Positions 36,166 to 45,063 are shown, counted from the stretch's first letter. The stretch is DNA of 64,000 bases from Neorhizobium galegae (GCF_017877055.1 NZ_JAGIPG010000004.1:496001-560000); one strand, 5' to 3'. Program-made: numbers and translations. Notes: generated from the sequence alone by a model not told the origin.

Positions 36166-38021
36166 TGCCGTGCTCCTTCAAGCGATTTGGTTTTGGGGAT
36201 AGAGGCCCGCGCGAGAGCGGGCGCCGTCGGCTTTTGCAGCGGCGCGAAGTCCGCAGGGGTAATCGTTTCGCGTTCGAGCAGCATGTCTGCACCTTTGCAC
36301 AGATCGTCGCGGTGGGAGCTGAGGATGCCTTTGGCGGTCCTGTAGGCCTCATCGATCATGGTCCGGATAGCGATGTCGACCTCGCGGGCCGTTGCTTCCG
36401 CATAATCCCTCGGGTGCAAGCCCGGTTGCTGGTCGTTCAGCCATTGCATGCGTTGCGGTTCCAGTATGGCCTGACCAATCGACGGATCCATGCCGAAACG
36501 CGTGACCGTCTCCCTGGCGATATCGGTTGCCTTGGCGAGATCGTCGGCCGCTCCGGTGGAAATTTCCCCGAAGACCACATCTTCGGCCGCGCGTCCCGCC
36601 ATCAGCGCGACCATTCTTTCCTTCAGTTCTCCCGTCGTGATCAGGAACCGGTCTTCGGTCGGCCGCTGGAGCGTATAGCCGAGCGCTCCGATCGACCGTG
36701 GAATGATCGAGACCTTCTGGACAGGATCCGTCGTGGCCAGATTGGCGGCGGCGAGCGCGTGGCCCATTTCGTGATAGGCGACGCGCTCGCGCTCGGCCGG
36801 GTTCAGGAGCCGGCTGCGGCGTTCCGAACCGGCAATGATTCGCTCAACGGCGGCGACGAAATCCTCGGTGACGACGTTCTCGCCGCCGCGCCTCGTGGCG
36901 AGGATCGCAGCCTCATTGACGAGATTGGCAAGGTCCGCTCCGGTGAAACCGGGCGTGAGGCCTGCGATGTCGCCGAGCTTCACGTCCTTCGAAAGAGTGA
37001 CCTTGCGGGTATGGATCCCCAGAATGTCTTCGCGTCCCTTCCGGTCGGGCCGGTCGATGACGACCTGGCGGTCGAAGCGGCCTGCGCGAAGCAGGGCGGC
37101 ATCGAGGACTTCAGGCCGGTTGGTGGCCGCAAGCAGAACGATACCGACACGCGGGTCGAAACCGTCCAGCTCGGCAAGCAGCTGGTTGAGCGTCTGTTCC
37201 TTCTCGTCGTTGCCGCCGTAGCCGCCAATCGCGGACCGGGCGCGCCCGAGCGCATCGAGCTCATCGATGAAGATGATGCAGGGTGCGGCCTGGCGGGCCT
37301 GTTCGAACAGATCGCGTACCCGGGCAGCGCCGACGCCCACGAACATTTCTACGAATTCCGAGCCGGAAATGGAGAAGAAGGGCACGTTGGCCTCGCCGGC
37401 AATGGCGCGGGCGAGCAATGTCTTGCCCGTTCCCGGCGGGCCGACGAGCAGGATGCCTTTGGGGATACGGGCGCCGAGGCGACCGTACTTGTCGGTTTCC
37501 TTCAGGAAGGAGACGATTTCCTGCAGTTCCGCCTTTGCCTCGTCCGCCCCGGCGACGTCGTCGAAGGTGACGCCGGTCTTCCGTTCGAGATAGACCTTGG
37601 CCTTCGACTTGCCGATATTGATCAGCCCTCCCATGCTCTGGCCGCCGGCGATGCCGCGGAACATCAGCGCCCAGATTCCGACGAAGAAGGCGGCAGGAAG
37701 GATCCAGGAAAGAACGGTGGTCAGGATGTTGCTGTCCGTACCGCCGGAGACTTTCACGCCGGCCTTCTGGAAAAGCTCGGCGGTCGCAGGATCGACGCGC
37801 GCGGCGATGAAGGTCGTCTTGCCGTCCTGCGGCGCCTTGAACTGGCCCTCGATCATGGTTTCCGTCAGCGTGACGGACTGGATCTTGCCGTCAGAAACCA
37901 TCTGCATCACGTCGGTATAGCTGAGCTGTGCGATGTCGCGATAACCAAGCCATGCTTGAAGGGCGAAGAAGAGCGTCAGCGCTATGATAATATAGCCGAT
38001 ATTGAAGGTTTTGCTATTCAC
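36162..38021 (-). CDS. ftsH: FtsH-type AAA+ membrane zinc protease (paralog)
   Basis: FtsH degrades membrane and short-lived regulatory proteins at the inner membrane. The 619-residue protein has TM helices near 5-25 and 100-120 around a periplasmic segment, Walker A GPPGTGKT (194-201), Walker B IIFIDELDA, the SRH region (ATNRPEVLDAALLRAGRFDR), and the zinc site HEMGH (416-420). It sits in a stress island without hpt or tilS neighbours, so it is probably a second FtsH, not the housekeeping one. The variant FNR site at 38078 is 63 bp upstream. Confidence 0.93.
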   Translation of the reverse strand: MNSKTFNIGYIIIALTLFFALQAWLGYRDIAQLSYTDVMQMVSDGKIQSVTLTETMIEGQFKAPQDGKTTFIAARVDPATAELFQKAGVKVSGGTDSNILTTVLSWILPAAFFVGIWALMFRGIAGGQSMGGLINIGKSKAKVYLERKTGVTFDDVAGADEAKAELQEIVSFLKETDKYGRLGARIPKGILLVGPPGTGKTLLARAIAGEANVPFFSISGSEFVEMFVGVGAARVRDLFEQARQAAPCIIFIDELDALGRARSAIGGYGGNDEKEQTLNQLLAELDGFDPRVGIVLLAATNRPEVLDAALLRAGRFDRQVVIDRPDRKGREDILGIHTRKVTLSKDVKLGDIAGLTPGFTGADLANLVNEAAILATRRGGENVVTEDFVAAVERIIAGSERRSRLLNPAERERVAYHEMGHALAAANLATTDPVQKVSIIPRSIGALGYTLQRPTEDRFLITTGELKERMVALMAGRAAEDVVFGEISTGAADDLAKATDIARETVTRFGMDPSIGQAILEPQRMQWLNDQQPGLHPRDYAEATAREVDIAIRTMIDEAYRTAKGILSSHRDDLCKGADMLLERETITPADFAPLQKPTAPALARASIPKTKSLEGARQ

Positions 38022-38077
38022 GGCGGCCTCCGGTCATCGAGTAGACCGCAATTTCTCATGGGTACACCACCCGTGCT

Positions 38078-38091
38078 TTGATAAATCGCAA
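38078..38091 (-). promoter_or_regulatory. Variant FNR-like site upstream of ftsH
   Basis: Read on the minus strand it is TTGCGATTTATCAA: one perfect half and one TTGCG half. It is centred 63 bp before the ftsH ATG. Confidence 0.45.
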
Positions 38092-38120
38092 CAAAGGGGG
38101 TGTCGGCGTAGAGATTACCC

Positions 38121-39404
38121 TCAGGTCACCGGTGCCGTCGACTCGACCAGCGCATCTTTCACAGCCTGTCCGAGATTGCGAAGGATGTCCCAATCGGCGG
38201 CAAGCCGTCGCGATGCCACGTGCCACCGCGTGTCGTCCTGGCGCTGTTCCGGAGGCCAGGCCGAAACCTGTGCCTGATAGAGCAACAGGGTCTGGTTGAT
38301 GGTGAGCTTCCGGTCGAAACGGCGTGCCGTCCGACGGGCCGCTTCGATGAGTGCGCGGCAGTCGCCCGCGTTCCGGGAGCGTAGCCAATGCAGGGCGGCC
38401 GCGAATGCCTCCGTTGGGGCCTCGGCGGGCAGAAGCCGGCCATTCTCACCATCTCGAACCATTTCCCGCGCGCCGGGCGCATCGAGGGCCACAACGGGAA
38501 CGCCGGCCGTCATTGCCTCGGCAAGCACCATGCCTTGCGTTTCCGACAGCGACGAAAAGGCGAAGACGTCCATCGCGGCATAGGCATCCGCCAGTTCCTG
38601 TCCGCGCAACACGCCCATGAAATGGACACGTTTCGCAAAGTTGGAGGAATTGAAGGAAGCGGTGAGGTGATCCTTCATCTCACCGTCGCCAGCGACCAGG
38701 AAATGGGCATTCGGTTCGCTCGACAGGAACTGCTCCACCGCATTGGAGAGATAGGTGAGGTTCTTTTCCGGCGCCAGGCGTCCCACATGCCCCACGCAGA
38801 AAGCCTGTTGCGGAATACCGGCAGCGGCTCTTCCGGACAAGCGGTCCCCCTTGCCGAAAAGCATCGGTTCGACCCCAGTCGGAATCACCTGGATGGGTCT
38901 CTCGACGCCGTTCTCGGTCAGGAAATGCGCCATGCTCTCGCTCGGGGCGATGACCGCGTTGCACAGGTCGCAATAGCCGATCATGAGGCTCACCACCAGT
39001 TTGCGAAGCGGCTGAACATCTTGGGCGACGTAATGTCCGTAAAGTTCGTAGCGCGTGTGATAGGTATACACGATCGGTAATTGCCGAGAGGCCGCCACTC
39101 TCAATGCCGCATCTCCGAGCAGAAACGGATGATGGGAGTGCACGATATCCGGACCGAAGGCGTCGAGAGCCTGATGCAGTGGGGCGATCAGCGGCAGGGG
39201 CAGCGAGAAGTCCGTATCGTTGATGTGCTTTATGGCCGGGACCCGGATTACATCCGCCTCGTCTGGGGGCATATCCGGGAATTCCGGCGCAATCACCAGG
39301 ACGCGATGCCCCAAGTCTCGTAAGCCCGCCGAAAGCGAAGCGACGCTGTTCGCCACGCCGCCGACATGCGGGGTGAAGGTGTTCGTGAACATGACGATGT
39401 TCAT
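38121..39404 (-). CDS. GT4-family glycosyltransferase
   Basis: The 427-residue enzyme has the GT-B fold of family 4: N-terminal NTFTPHVGGVANSVASL and IVHSHHPFLLGD, then a C-terminal domain with GHVGRLAPEKNL, FLVAGDGEMKD and the nucleotide-sugar E-x7-E region SLSETQGMVLAEAM. It resembles enzymes that add glucose, galactose or mannose to diacylglycerol or similar lipids. A C-terminal extension of about 60 residues is extra. It lies between DUF2267 and ftsH on the same strand and may be transcribed with the upstream genes. Confidence 0.85.
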   Translation of the reverse strand: MNIVMFTNTFTPHVGGVANSVASLSAGLRDLGHRVLVIAPEFPDMPPDEADVIRVPAIKHINDTDFSLPLPLIAPLHQALDAFGPDIVHSHHPFLLGDAALRVAASRQLPIVYTYHTRYELYGHYVAQDVQPLRKLVVSLMIGYCDLCNAVIAPSESMAHFLTENGVERPIQVIPTGVEPMLFGKGDRLSGRAAAGIPQQAFCVGHVGRLAPEKNLTYLSNAVEQFLSSEPNAHFLVAGDGEMKDHLTASFNSSNFAKRVHFMGVLRGQELADAYAAMDVFAFSSLSETQGMVLAEAMTAGVPVVALDAPGAREMVRDGENGRLLPAEAPTEAFAAALHWLRSRNAGDCRALIEAARRTARRFDRKLTINQTLLLYQAQVSAWPPEQRQDDTRWHVASRRLAADWDILRNLGQAVKDALVESTAPVT

Positions 39405-39444
39405 GGCGCGTAAGCGTCTTCGCTAGATGGCGACATGGGATTTC

Positions 39445-39885
39445 CTATCGGCGCGCGATGGCGGGCCAGAGCGACCTGAACGGGGCGGGCAGTCCGTCGA
39501 TGAGCTTGGCGGTCAGGCCGGGATCGAGTTCCTTCCACAGCAGGTCGAAAACGGCCTCCGCGGTTGCTTTCGGATCGCGCGGAAACTGGGGTGGCAGGTG
39601 CTCTGCCACATGCTGCATAAATTTCTCGACGTTTCGCGCATCGTGTCTTTCGGTGCCGAGATGCCAACCCTCGAAATAGATCCCGCGGACGAGGATCGGG
39701 AACTGGGCGGATAGGTGAACGGCCTGTTCGATTGTAAGCTGGTCGCGCAAGGCCTGGAGCACCGCGCGAAGCGCGCTATAGGCCTGATGGCGATCCTGGA
39801 AATGATGCTCGTCCTCGAGTTTCTTCAGCCAGAGGTTTGTCTGCTGAATGGTGTGATCGAGAGCCGCAACTTGAGTATCGCTCAT
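39445..39885 (-). CDS. DUF2267 protein
   Basis: The 146-residue helical protein matches DUF2267: an N-terminal TNLWLKKLEDEHHFQDRHQAYSALRAVL (in parts), DQLTIEQAVHLSAQFPILVRGIYFEGW, then VFDLLWKELDPG...GLPAPFRSLWP. The family appears in stress clusters of rhizobia and actinobacteria and has no settled function. The start MSDTQVAALD at 39885 has a perfect GGAGGT site. It follows the DUF1488-like gene by 53 bp on the same strand. Confidence 0.85.
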   Translation of the reverse strand: MSDTQVAALDHTIQQTNLWLKKLEDEHHFQDRHQAYSALRAVLQALRDQLTIEQAVHLSAQFPILVRGIYFEGWHLGTERHDARNVEKFMQHVAEHLPPQFPRDPKATAEAVFDLLWKELDPGLTAKLIDGLPAPFRSLWPAIARR

Positions 39886-39938
39886 TTTAACCTCCGGTTT
39901 TAGAACGCGCCGCATTGGCCGAGACGAGAATGCGAATA

Positions 39939-40217
39939 CTATTGGACACGACTGCGCCAGTTGCGGACGTCCTCGGACGTCACGCGAATATGGCCGGTCG
40001 GATCGAATTGTTTTCCGTCGAACTTGTCGCTTGCGATCCGGCTGAAGACTTCGATATGTTCCTGCAGCCTGAACTCGTCGGCGCGCGGAGGATCGGCAAT
40101 GGCCTCCAGCGCATTGTGGGTAACCACGACAACTTGGTCGCCGATCCCTGTATCCATCAACAAACGCCCCTCCTGTCCGGAGGATGTCAAAAATCCTGAC
40201 TTCAGCTTTAGCGGCAT
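39939..40217 (-). CDS. Small DUF1488-like protein
   Basis: The 92-residue soluble protein has the general plan of DUF1488: a VVVVTHNALEAIAD strand-helix, an acidic helix IEVFSRIASDKF and a closing HIRVTSEDVRNW. The assignment is tentative. The start MPLKLKSGF at 40217 has an AGGGAGGTCACC binding site. An FNR box sits 62 bp upstream, so this gene heads a probable operon with DUF2267 and perhaps the GT4 gene. Confidence 0.7.
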   Translation of the reverse strand: MPLKLKSGFLTSSGQEGRLLMDTGIGDQVVVVTHNALEAIADPPRADEFRLQEHIEVFSRIASDKFDGKQFDPTGHIRVTSEDVRNWRSRVQ

Positions 40218-40272
40218 GGTGACCTCCCTTTTGGGTTGAAAGGTCAGACTACGCGCATCAGCGGCGTCATCA

Positions 40273-40286
40273 GTGATCAAGATCAA
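40273..40286 (-). promoter_or_regulatory. FNR/FixK box upstream of the DUF1488-like gene
   Basis: On the minus strand TTGATCTTGATCAC, one base from perfect. It is centred 62 bp before the ATG at 40217 and lies just downstream of the MgtA-type ATPase stop. Confidence 0.75.
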
Positions 40287-40295
40287 TCCGGGCAC

Positions 40296-42962
40296 TTAAA
40301 TCGAGTGGTCACGGATGGGATGCACGGCGAGGTCTCGCGCAGATCGGTGAGGGCGCGCGACGCGGCGCCGCTTATGGCGCGGGCGGGAGCGCCGGTGGTC
40401 CTCCAATCGGAAGAACCACCGTTTGGTTAGCTCCGACGCAAGGAGGTAGAGAAGGCTGATTGCGACGAGGCCGGCCATCATCGATGCCGGAAGAGGGACG
40501 AAGCTGAACCAGTCGGCGATGGGCAGGAAGGGCAATGCGAATGCGACCGCCACGACCAACGCCGTCAGCCCGGCAAGAATCCTCGCCGGGCGGCTCCGCC
40601 AGAAATGCTTACGCGTGCGTATGATGAAGACGATCAGCAATTCCGTCAGTAGGGATTCGATGAACCAGGCGGTCTGGAAGCGTTCTTCACCGGCGCCTGC
40701 GATCAGTATGAGAAAGCCGAAGGTCATGAAATCGAACAGCGAACTGACCAGGCCGAAAGTAACCATGAAACGGCGCACGGAGCCGATTTCCCAATGGCGC
40801 GGCTTGCGCCTGTCTTCCTCGTCAACATTGTCGGTGGCAATCGCGAAGGACGGAATGTCGGAGAGGAAATTGTTGAGCAGGACCTGCTGGGCGAGCAGCG
40901 GCAGGAAGGGGAGCGCCATTGAGGCCAGCGCCATGCTGATCATGTTGCCGAAATTGGCGCTGGTGGTGATCGAGATGTATTTCATCGTGTTGGCGAAGGT
41001 CGTACGGCCGTCTTCGACACCTTTTATCAGAACGCCAAGATCGCGTTTCAGCAGGACCATGTCCGCGGCTTCCCGCGCGACGTCCACGGCACTGTCGACC
41101 GAAATGCCTATGTCGGCTTCATGCAGTGCGGGGGCGTCGTTGATCCCGTCGCCGAGATAACCGACGACATGGCCACGCGAGCGGAGTGCGGCGACGATGC
41201 GTTCCTTCTGGTTGGGGTCGATCTCGACGAACAGGTCGACATGCCCGGCCTTCGCCGTAAGCCCGGCCGACGAAAGCTGCGACACGTCCGCGCCGGTCAG
41301 GATCCGGTCCGGCGGAAGACCGATCGAGGCGGCGAGATGCGCCGCGACATAGCGGTTGTCACCGGAGATCATCTTGACCTCGATGCCGCGCGCGGCGAGG
41401 TCCTTCAGGCATTCCCCTATCCCTTGTTTCGGCGGATCGAGGAAAAGCAGGAAACCTTCGAAGCAGAGACCAGCCTCGTCCGCCCGGCCATAGGGACCTG
41501 GTGAGGAAAGTTTCCGGGTTGCAAGGCCGAGTACGCGAAAACCCTCTTCGCTCCAGATGCGGAACTTTTCCTCGATCGCCCGTCGTTTCTCCTCGTCGAG
41601 CGGTATTTCTCCCTCGGCGCTGCGGGACATGCCGCAAATCGCCAGGACATTGGCGACGGCCCCCTTGCAGATCAACATCGTTTCCCCTTCCGGCGAAGTG
41701 ACGATGACCGAAAGACGCTTGCGGAGAAAGTCGTAGGGCACCTCGTCGCGTTTCAGGAAGGCAGGTTCCCGCGGATCGATTGCCGGTGCGGCGACGATGG
41801 CCTCATCTAGCGGATTGGCCATTCCGCTCTGCAGGGTGGCGTTGAGGCGGGCAAGCAGCAGCACTCCCTCCGACGCCTGCCCGTCCGAATCCATCCATCC
41901 ATCGAGATGGATGACCCCTTCGGTCAGCGTCCCGGTCTTGTCGGTGCAGAGGATATCCATGCTGCCGAGGTTCTCGATTGCCTCCAGCCGGCGCACGATG
42001 ACGCCGTTGGCGGCCATGGTGCGGGCGCCGCGGGCGAGCGTGACGCTGATGATGGCGGGCAGCAATTCGGGCGTTAGCCCGACGGCAAGCGCCAGCGAAA
42101 AGAGGATGGAATCGATCAGCGGACGTCCAAGCAGGGCATTGGTGAAGAAAACCACGATGACCATGACGAACATGATCTCGGTCATCAGCATGCCGAACCG
42201 GCGGATGCCTTGAGCGAACTCGGTCTCCGGAACCTGGCGTTCGAGGCTTGAGGCGATCGCGGCGAATTCGGTGCGGATGCCGGTTTTCGCGACCAGCACC
42301 GATGCGGTGCCGCTGCGCACCGAGGTGCCAGCGAAGACGACATTGTTTCGCCGGGCGAGGGGCGCGCCGGATTCCGCGACACCCGGTGTCTTGACGACCG
42401 GGAAGGTCTCCCCGGTAAGAACTGCCTCGCTGACGTTGAAATCACGCGCTTCGAGGATGACGCCGTCGGCGGGAATCAGGCTGCCGGCGGAAAGATGCAG
42501 CACGTCGCCCGGCACGACCCCGTCGGCGAGGATGACGGTTTCGACACCGTCCCGGACGACGACGGTCTTCTGCGACAGCCGCTGCCTCAGTTTCTCGGTT
42601 GCCTGCGATGCACCGTATTCCTGGAAAAAGCCGAGCAGGGAACTGGCCAGCACGATGATGGAGATGATGATCGCTTCATGCGCCTCGCCCACCGAGGCGG
42701 AGATCGCCGCGGCCGCGACCAGTATCAGCACCAGTGGGCTCCGGAACTGCCGGCCGAGAACCCTTAGCGCCGAGAGGCTTCGGTTATTTTCGAGCGAATT
42801 CGGTCCGGTGCTCTTCAGTCTCCGAGCCGCCTCGGATGCCGACGGGCCAGCCGCCGAAGCCTGCAGCGTGGCCAGGACCACGTCTTGCGGCAGCGACCAG
42901 TATGGCGGTGTCCCGTTATCGGCGCCCGTTCCCATTCCCCAATCCTTCCCGAAGAGACTCAT
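40296..42962 (-). CDS. MgtA/MgtB-type P3B cation-transporting ATPase
   Basis: The 888-residue ion pump has the MgtA arrangement: a cytoplasmic N-terminus with GPNSL, two TM pairs, LTGETFPVVK, a fourth helix with VGLTPELLPAIISVTL, the phosphorylation site CTDKTGTLTEG, a KGA box, GDGINDAPALHEADIG, and six C-terminal helices. MgtA proteins import magnesium; specificity here is inferred by similarity. The gene is intact, unlike the P1B ATPase at 16.6-18.5 kb. The FNR box at 43005 is centred 49 bp before the ATG. Confidence 0.92.
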   Translation of the reverse strand: MSLFGKDWGMGTGADNGTPPYWSLPQDVVLATLQASAAGPSASEAARRLKSTGPNSLENNRSLSALRVLGRQFRSPLVLILVAAAAISASVGEAHEAIIISIIVLASSLLGFFQEYGASQATEKLRQRLSQKTVVVRDGVETVILADGVVPGDVLHLSAGSLIPADGVILEARDFNVSEAVLTGETFPVVKTPGVAESGAPLARRNNVVFAGTSVRSGTASVLVAKTGIRTEFAAIASSLERQVPETEFAQGIRRFGMLMTEIMFVMVIVVFFTNALLGRPLIDSILFSLALAVGLTPELLPAIISVTLARGARTMAANGVIVRRLEAIENLGSMDILCTDKTGTLTEGVIHLDGWMDSDGQASEGVLLLARLNATLQSGMANPLDEAIVAAPAIDPREPAFLKRDEVPYDFLRKRLSVIVTSPEGETMLICKGAVANVLAICGMSRSAEGEIPLDEEKRRAIEEKFRIWSEEGFRVLGLATRKLSSPGPYGRADEAGLCFEGFLLFLDPPKQGIGECLKDLAARGIEVKMISGDNRYVAAHLAASIGLPPDRILTGADVSQLSSAGLTAKAGHVDLFVEIDPNQKERIVAALRSRGHVVGYLGDGINDAPALHEADIGISVDSAVDVAREAADMVLLKRDLGVLIKGVEDGRTTFANTMKYISITTSANFGNMISMALASMALPFLPLLAQQVLLNNFLSDIPSFAIATDNVDEEDRRKPRHWEIGSVRRFMVTFGLVSSLFDFMTFGFLILIAGAGEERFQTAWFIESLLTELLIVFIIRTRKHFWRSRPARILAGLTALVVAVAFALPFLPIADWFSFVPLPASMMAGLVAISLLYLLASELTKRWFFRLEDHRRSRPRHKRRRVARPHRSARDLAVHPIRDHSI

Positions 42963-43004
42963 GACAGACTTTGGAGATGATCATGCGGAGAAGGCTACAT
43001 CGCT

Positions 43005-43018
43005 TTGACGTTCGTCAA
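43005..43018 (-). promoter_or_regulatory. FNR/FixK box overlapping the CBS-BON stop codon
   Basis: On the minus strand TTGACGAACGTCAA, a full palindrome. The TGA inside its left half is the stop codon of the upstream CBS-BON gene. It is centred 49 bp before the MgtA-type ATG, the shortest distance of the set. Confidence 0.8.
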
Positions 43019-43593
43019 AGGTAGAAGCCGGGCGGCGGCACGGGCATATCCAGAGGCTGAACGACCTCGATACTGTCGTCTACCCGCTTCACGCCGGTGG
43101 TGTTTTCCGCCGCGACCCGCAGAGCCGTCTTCTCCCGCCCTTCGAGGGCCACCACACCCTCGGCGACGCGTATGGCTATCGCATCGCCCCAGCGATGCTT
43201 CGCCAGTTCCGTTTCGAGCGCATTTCGGATGTCCGCATCGGCCTTCGTCGCGGAATATCCGGCAAGTTCTCTGATGAGAGCGCCCATGATTTCGGCGGCG
43301 ACCTCGACCGTGGTTTCGGGCTCCACGCTGACGGCAGGGGAGGACATCACCTCTCCCACGTCCTTTCCGAAGGACTTGGCATAATCCTCCGCCAATGTGC
43401 CGCGCGAGGGAAACAGGGTTCGCCGGAGCCCGTGATGGGCGCCGGTGTGAAACTCGCCCCGCCGCAGGACGTCGCCCACGACCGGCAGTCCGTTGACGCG
43501 CCGGTCCAGCATCGTAGTGGCCGCCTCCCAAATCTTCGCCTCCGGCCCGATCGTCGTCGGGTTGGGTGTCATGATGGATCGAACCGACAGCAT
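43015..43593 (-). CDS. CBS-BON protein with both CBS motifs shortened
   Basis: The 192-residue protein starts MLSVRSIMTPNPTTIGP (first CBS motif) and contains VGEVMSSPAVSVEPETTVEVAAEIM (in parts; second CBS motif) and a C-terminal BON domain (about 120-180). Intact CBS-BON proteins are about 220-240 residues. Here NGLPVV runs straight into LRRGEFHTG, and GALIRE straight into LAGYSATKADAD. The segment that normally reads about VGIVTEGDL is missing in each motif, so ligand binding is doubtful. The reading frame is kept throughout. The ATG follows AGGAGGAGCGAGG; FNR boxes lie upstream. Confidence 0.8.
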   Translation of the reverse strand: MLSVRSIMTPNPTTIGPEAKIWEAATTMLDRRVNGLPVVGDVLRRGEFHTGAHHGLRRTLFPSRGTLAEDYAKSFGKDVGEVMSSPAVSVEPETTVEVAAEIMGALIRELAGYSATKADADIRNALETELAKHRWGDAIAIRVAEGVVALEGREKTALRVAAENTTGVKRVDDSIEVVQPLDMPVPPPGFYL

Positions 43594-43653
43594 CCTCGCT
43601 CCTCCTGTTCCGGGACAGCGCGAAAGATGTGAGCCGTGATCGGTCGCATGACA

Positions 43654-43667
43654 TTGACCGGTGTCAA
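43654..43667 (-). promoter_or_regulatory. FNR/FixK box upstream of CBS-BON
   Basis: TTGACCGGTGTCAA (palindromic) is centred 67 bp before the CBS-BON ATG at 43593. Confidence 0.85.
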
Positions 43668-43677
43668 CTGGCCCGGG

Positions 43678-43691
43678 TTGACCCCAGTCAA
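43678..43691 (+). promoter_or_regulatory. FNR/FixK box upstream of the unknown gene at 43772
   Basis: TTGACCCCAGTCAA is centred 87 bp before the ATG at 43772. Together with the box ten bases away it gives each divergent gene its own site. Confidence 0.75.
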
Positions 43692-43771
43692 TGTGTAGCC
43701 GCCGGAAAGCCGGAAGATCAAAACTAAAAATGGCTTGCCCGATGTCCGCGAGCCAGAGGTGGAGCGACGAT

Positions 43772-44245
43772 ATGGAATTGGATTATAAGGTAGGGGTTCT
43801 GGGTGCCGCAGACGTCTATCGTGCCTTTGCAGTTATCCAGCATGTCTTCTCCGATCTCGATCTCGAGAAATGGAAGGCTTTGACGGCGACGGCAGAACTG
43901 CGCAACGATTGGCTCGTCGTGAAGGATGCCCGTGGTTATATCCGCGGCCTTTGTTACGTCTTCACGCGCAGTCGCGGCGTCTCCGGATTGCAAATGGAAA
44001 TTCCGATCTTCGCCTCTGTTAGCCTTTTCGACGAGCAAGGCGTCGCCAGGCGGCTTTTCGAATTTGCCAAGGCTCGCGCAAAGTTGGAAGCCTGCTCCAT
44101 GATCCACTTCTGGTCCGGGGGATCAAAGAAGTGGAGCAATCTTGCCGCGCTCATTGAGGCGGATTGCTTGAACGATGGGCTGGTTTACGATTTGAGCACT
44201 GATAGCCGCAACGCGCTTCACCCGATCTTGCCGGTGAAGATGTAA
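43772..44245 (+). CDS. Unknown protein, possible GNAT-like fold
   Basis: The 157-residue soluble protein starts MELDYKVGVLGAADVYRAF after an AGAGGTGGAG binding site. The middle has WLVVKDARGYIRGLCYVF and a later VARRLFEFAKARAKLEACSMIHFW, a strand-helix order loosely like acyltransferases of the GNAT type. I cannot name a family. Its 3' end overlaps the convergent response regulator by 28 bp. Two FNR boxes lie upstream. Confidence 0.7.
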   Translation: MELDYKVGVLGAADVYRAFAVIQHVFSDLDLEKWKALTATAELRNDWLVVKDARGYIRGLCYVFTRSRGVSGLQMEIPIFASVSLFDEQGVARRLFEFAKARAKLEACSMIHFWSGGSKKWSNLAALIEADCLNDGLVYDLSTDSRNALHPILPVKM

Positions 44246-44946
44246 CCGACGCCTCGCACCGCCTTGATGAGTTGGGGGCGTTTGGCATCCGTCTCGATCT
44301 TGCGGCGCAGGCGCACGATCTGGGCGTCGATCGTCCGGTCGAAGGCTTCGAGCTGCCGGCCGCGTGTCTCGTCCATCAGGAAATCGCGGGTCAGCACCCG
44401 GCCGGGATGTTGGGCGAAGGTGGCCAGCATATCGAAGTCGCCAGTCGTCAGCTCGACCTCGTGGCCCTCATCGACATGCAATCGGCGGCGCGACAGATTG
44501 AGCGTCCAACCCTCGAAACAGATGATCTTTTCGTCGATCTCCTCGGCCTTCGTGGCGGCCGGCTGGCGTCGCCTGAGGATCGATTTTAGCCGCGCATGCA
44601 CCTCGCGTAGATGGAAGGGCTTGGCGATATAGTCGTCCGCGCCGATCTCGATGCCGATGATCCGGTCGATGACGTCGCCGCGGCCGGTCAACATCATGAT
44701 CGGGATGTCTGATTGGGTCCGGATCTCGCGGGCGAGGTCGAGCCCGTCCTGACCGCCGGGCAATGAGAGGTCGAGAAGGACGATGTCGACCTCGTTCCGC
44801 TTGAGATGGCGGTGCATTTCCTGGCCGTCGGAGGCGGTGCTGACGATGTATCCTTCGCCCTCGAAATAGCGTGTGAGCAGCTGGCAGATTCTCGGGTCGT
44901 CGTCGACGACGAGGATATGAGTGGAATTGGTCGGAGAGGAGCTCAT
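44218..44946 (-). CDS. Orphan OmpR-family response regulator
   Basis: The 242-residue regulator has a receiver domain with D15-D17, phospho-acceptor D59 (IVLLDLSLPGG), T87 and K109 (AKPF), then a winged-helix domain ending VRGVGYIF. No sensor kinase lies beside it, so its partner is elsewhere. It is divergent from the CRP/FNR regulator across a 117-bp gap, so the two may control each other. The binding site before the ATG (44946) is weak. No FNR box was found in this gap. Confidence 0.92.
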   Translation of the reverse strand: MSSSPTNSTHILVVDDDPRICQLLTRYFEGEGYIVSTASDGQEMHRHLKRNEVDIVLLDLSLPGGQDGLDLAREIRTQSDIPIMMLTGRGDVIDRIIGIEIGADDYIAKPFHLREVHARLKSILRRRQPAATKAEEIDEKIICFEGWTLNLSRRRLHVDEGHEVELTTGDFDMLATFAQHPGRVLTRDFLMDETRGRQLEAFDRTIDAQIVRLRRKIETDAKRPQLIKAVRGVGYIFTGKIG

Positions 44947-45063
44947 TGATCGAAAACCGCCGTTACGGACTGTTACACAATCGAACCGTCTTTCACACCC
45001 TTGGCATCCGCATGTTACCTTCGCCGGATCAACTGCCGCCATCAAAACCACGGAGGCGGTATT

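Noticed and set aside
36153..38081. A 642-codon frame antisense to ftsH
   Set aside because: It has no domain or start signal, and the minus strand encodes a complete FtsH.
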